This document shows, one piece after another, positions 5,110-5,304 of a stretch of 5,304 nucleotides of DNA; within the stretch, counting starts at the first letter, position 1; every line of letters starts with the position of its first letter. Location of the stretch: positions 1-5,304 of the forward strand of contig PKTV01000522.1 of NCBI GenBank assembly GCA_002868985.1, given 5' to 3'. The notes under the pieces were generated by a model. That model was given only the letters and a program-made list of their open reading frames with translations. It did no database searches and had not been told where the DNA came from. The position numbers and the translations under genes were made by a program. This DNA is from Desulfobacteraceae bacterium (GTDB lineage Bacteria > Desulfobacterota > Desulfobacteria > Desulfobacterales > UBA11574).

Positions 5110-5304
5110 TCACGTCATCTGCCGGCAATGAGTTTCACGAGTGAAAAAGAGCAAAACAAACGAGAGCACGGCCCAGGCAATCATCAGGGAAAAGCCGGTT
5201 TGATAAGCATCCAGAGTGTAAAGTCTGATTCCTCTAATAACTTCTCCGCGCCATTTTAGATCAAGAATCCAGCCCACCGCAGGCTGCAGTAATGTAGGCC
5301 CCAT
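5110..5304 (-). CDS. MFS transporter, C-terminal end (partial)
   Basis: Only the last 64 or so residues lie in the window; the gene continues beyond 5304, and the methionine at the edge is internal rather than a start. Two hydrophobic segments are visible: TLLQPAVGWILDL, with the Q-P-x-x-G-W-x-x-D pattern typical of the eleventh helix of the major facilitator superfamily, and, after a short loop (YTLDAYQ), GFSLMIAWAVLSFVLLFF as the twelfth helix. The tail TRETHCRQMT is the short cytoplasmic end seen in many deltaproteobacterial MFS proteins. The family carries small molecules across the inner membrane by proton coupling; the substrate is not deducible from this part. It converges with the PilZ gene and is probably unrelated in function. 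Confidence 0.8.
   Translation of the reverse strand: MGPTLLQPAVGWILDLKWRGEVIRGIRLYTLDAYQTGFSLMIAWAVLSFVLLFFTRETHCRQMT

Noticed and set aside
5133..5146. TTTCAC-GA-GTGAAA inverted repeat as a terminator for the PilZ gene
   Set aside because: It lies inside the MFS coding sequence, has a two-base loop, is AT-rich and has no T-tract.

Overview
The window reads as a chromosomal segment of a Desulfobacterota (former Deltaproteobacteria) bacterium, probably of the Desulfobacterales type. This rests on recognition of protein families: a shortened ribosomal protein S1 homologue with the N-terminal style common in that group, a small two-lobed beta protein of the DUF6982 type, the N-terminus of a ferredoxin family frequent there, and an MFS transporter ending in a TRETHC-like tail. 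Coding density is moderate, the intergenic DNA is AT-rich, and no phage, transposase, tRNA, rRNA or CRISPR sequence is visible.

Left part (1-2168): an AT-rich leader carrying a repeat-like element (5-48) leads into a five-domain S1 RNA-binding protein (271-1731, +). It converges with a small DUF6982-like gene (1782-2168, -).

Middle (2169-2788): 620 bases without a recognisable gene. It holds a likely minus-strand promoter for the DUF6982-like gene, a second diverged copy of the repeat element (2369-2412), a promoter-like site and a long imperfect inverted repeat (2476-2556) able to form a hairpin of about 19 pairs.

Right part (2789-5081, +): an operon-like run consisting of a 41-codon remnant of a 3-hydroxyisobutyrate dehydrogenase-type gene, an intact hotdog thioesterase, a 58-codon remnant starting like a 4Fe-4S protein, an endonuclease/exonuclease/phosphatase-fold hydrolase, and a membrane-anchored PilZ protein. 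From the thioesterase onward the gaps are only 16-35 bases. Both remnants keep a ribosome binding site, start codon and stop codon, suggesting that a larger metabolic operon lost two members while the rest stayed expressed. The window ends in the C-terminus of an MFS transporter gene on the minus strand (5110-5304), convergent with the PilZ gene.

No complete new system is evident. The most unusual signals are the two gene stumps around an intact thioesterase, the repeated element upstream of two transcription units, and the long inverted repeat just downstream of its second copy.
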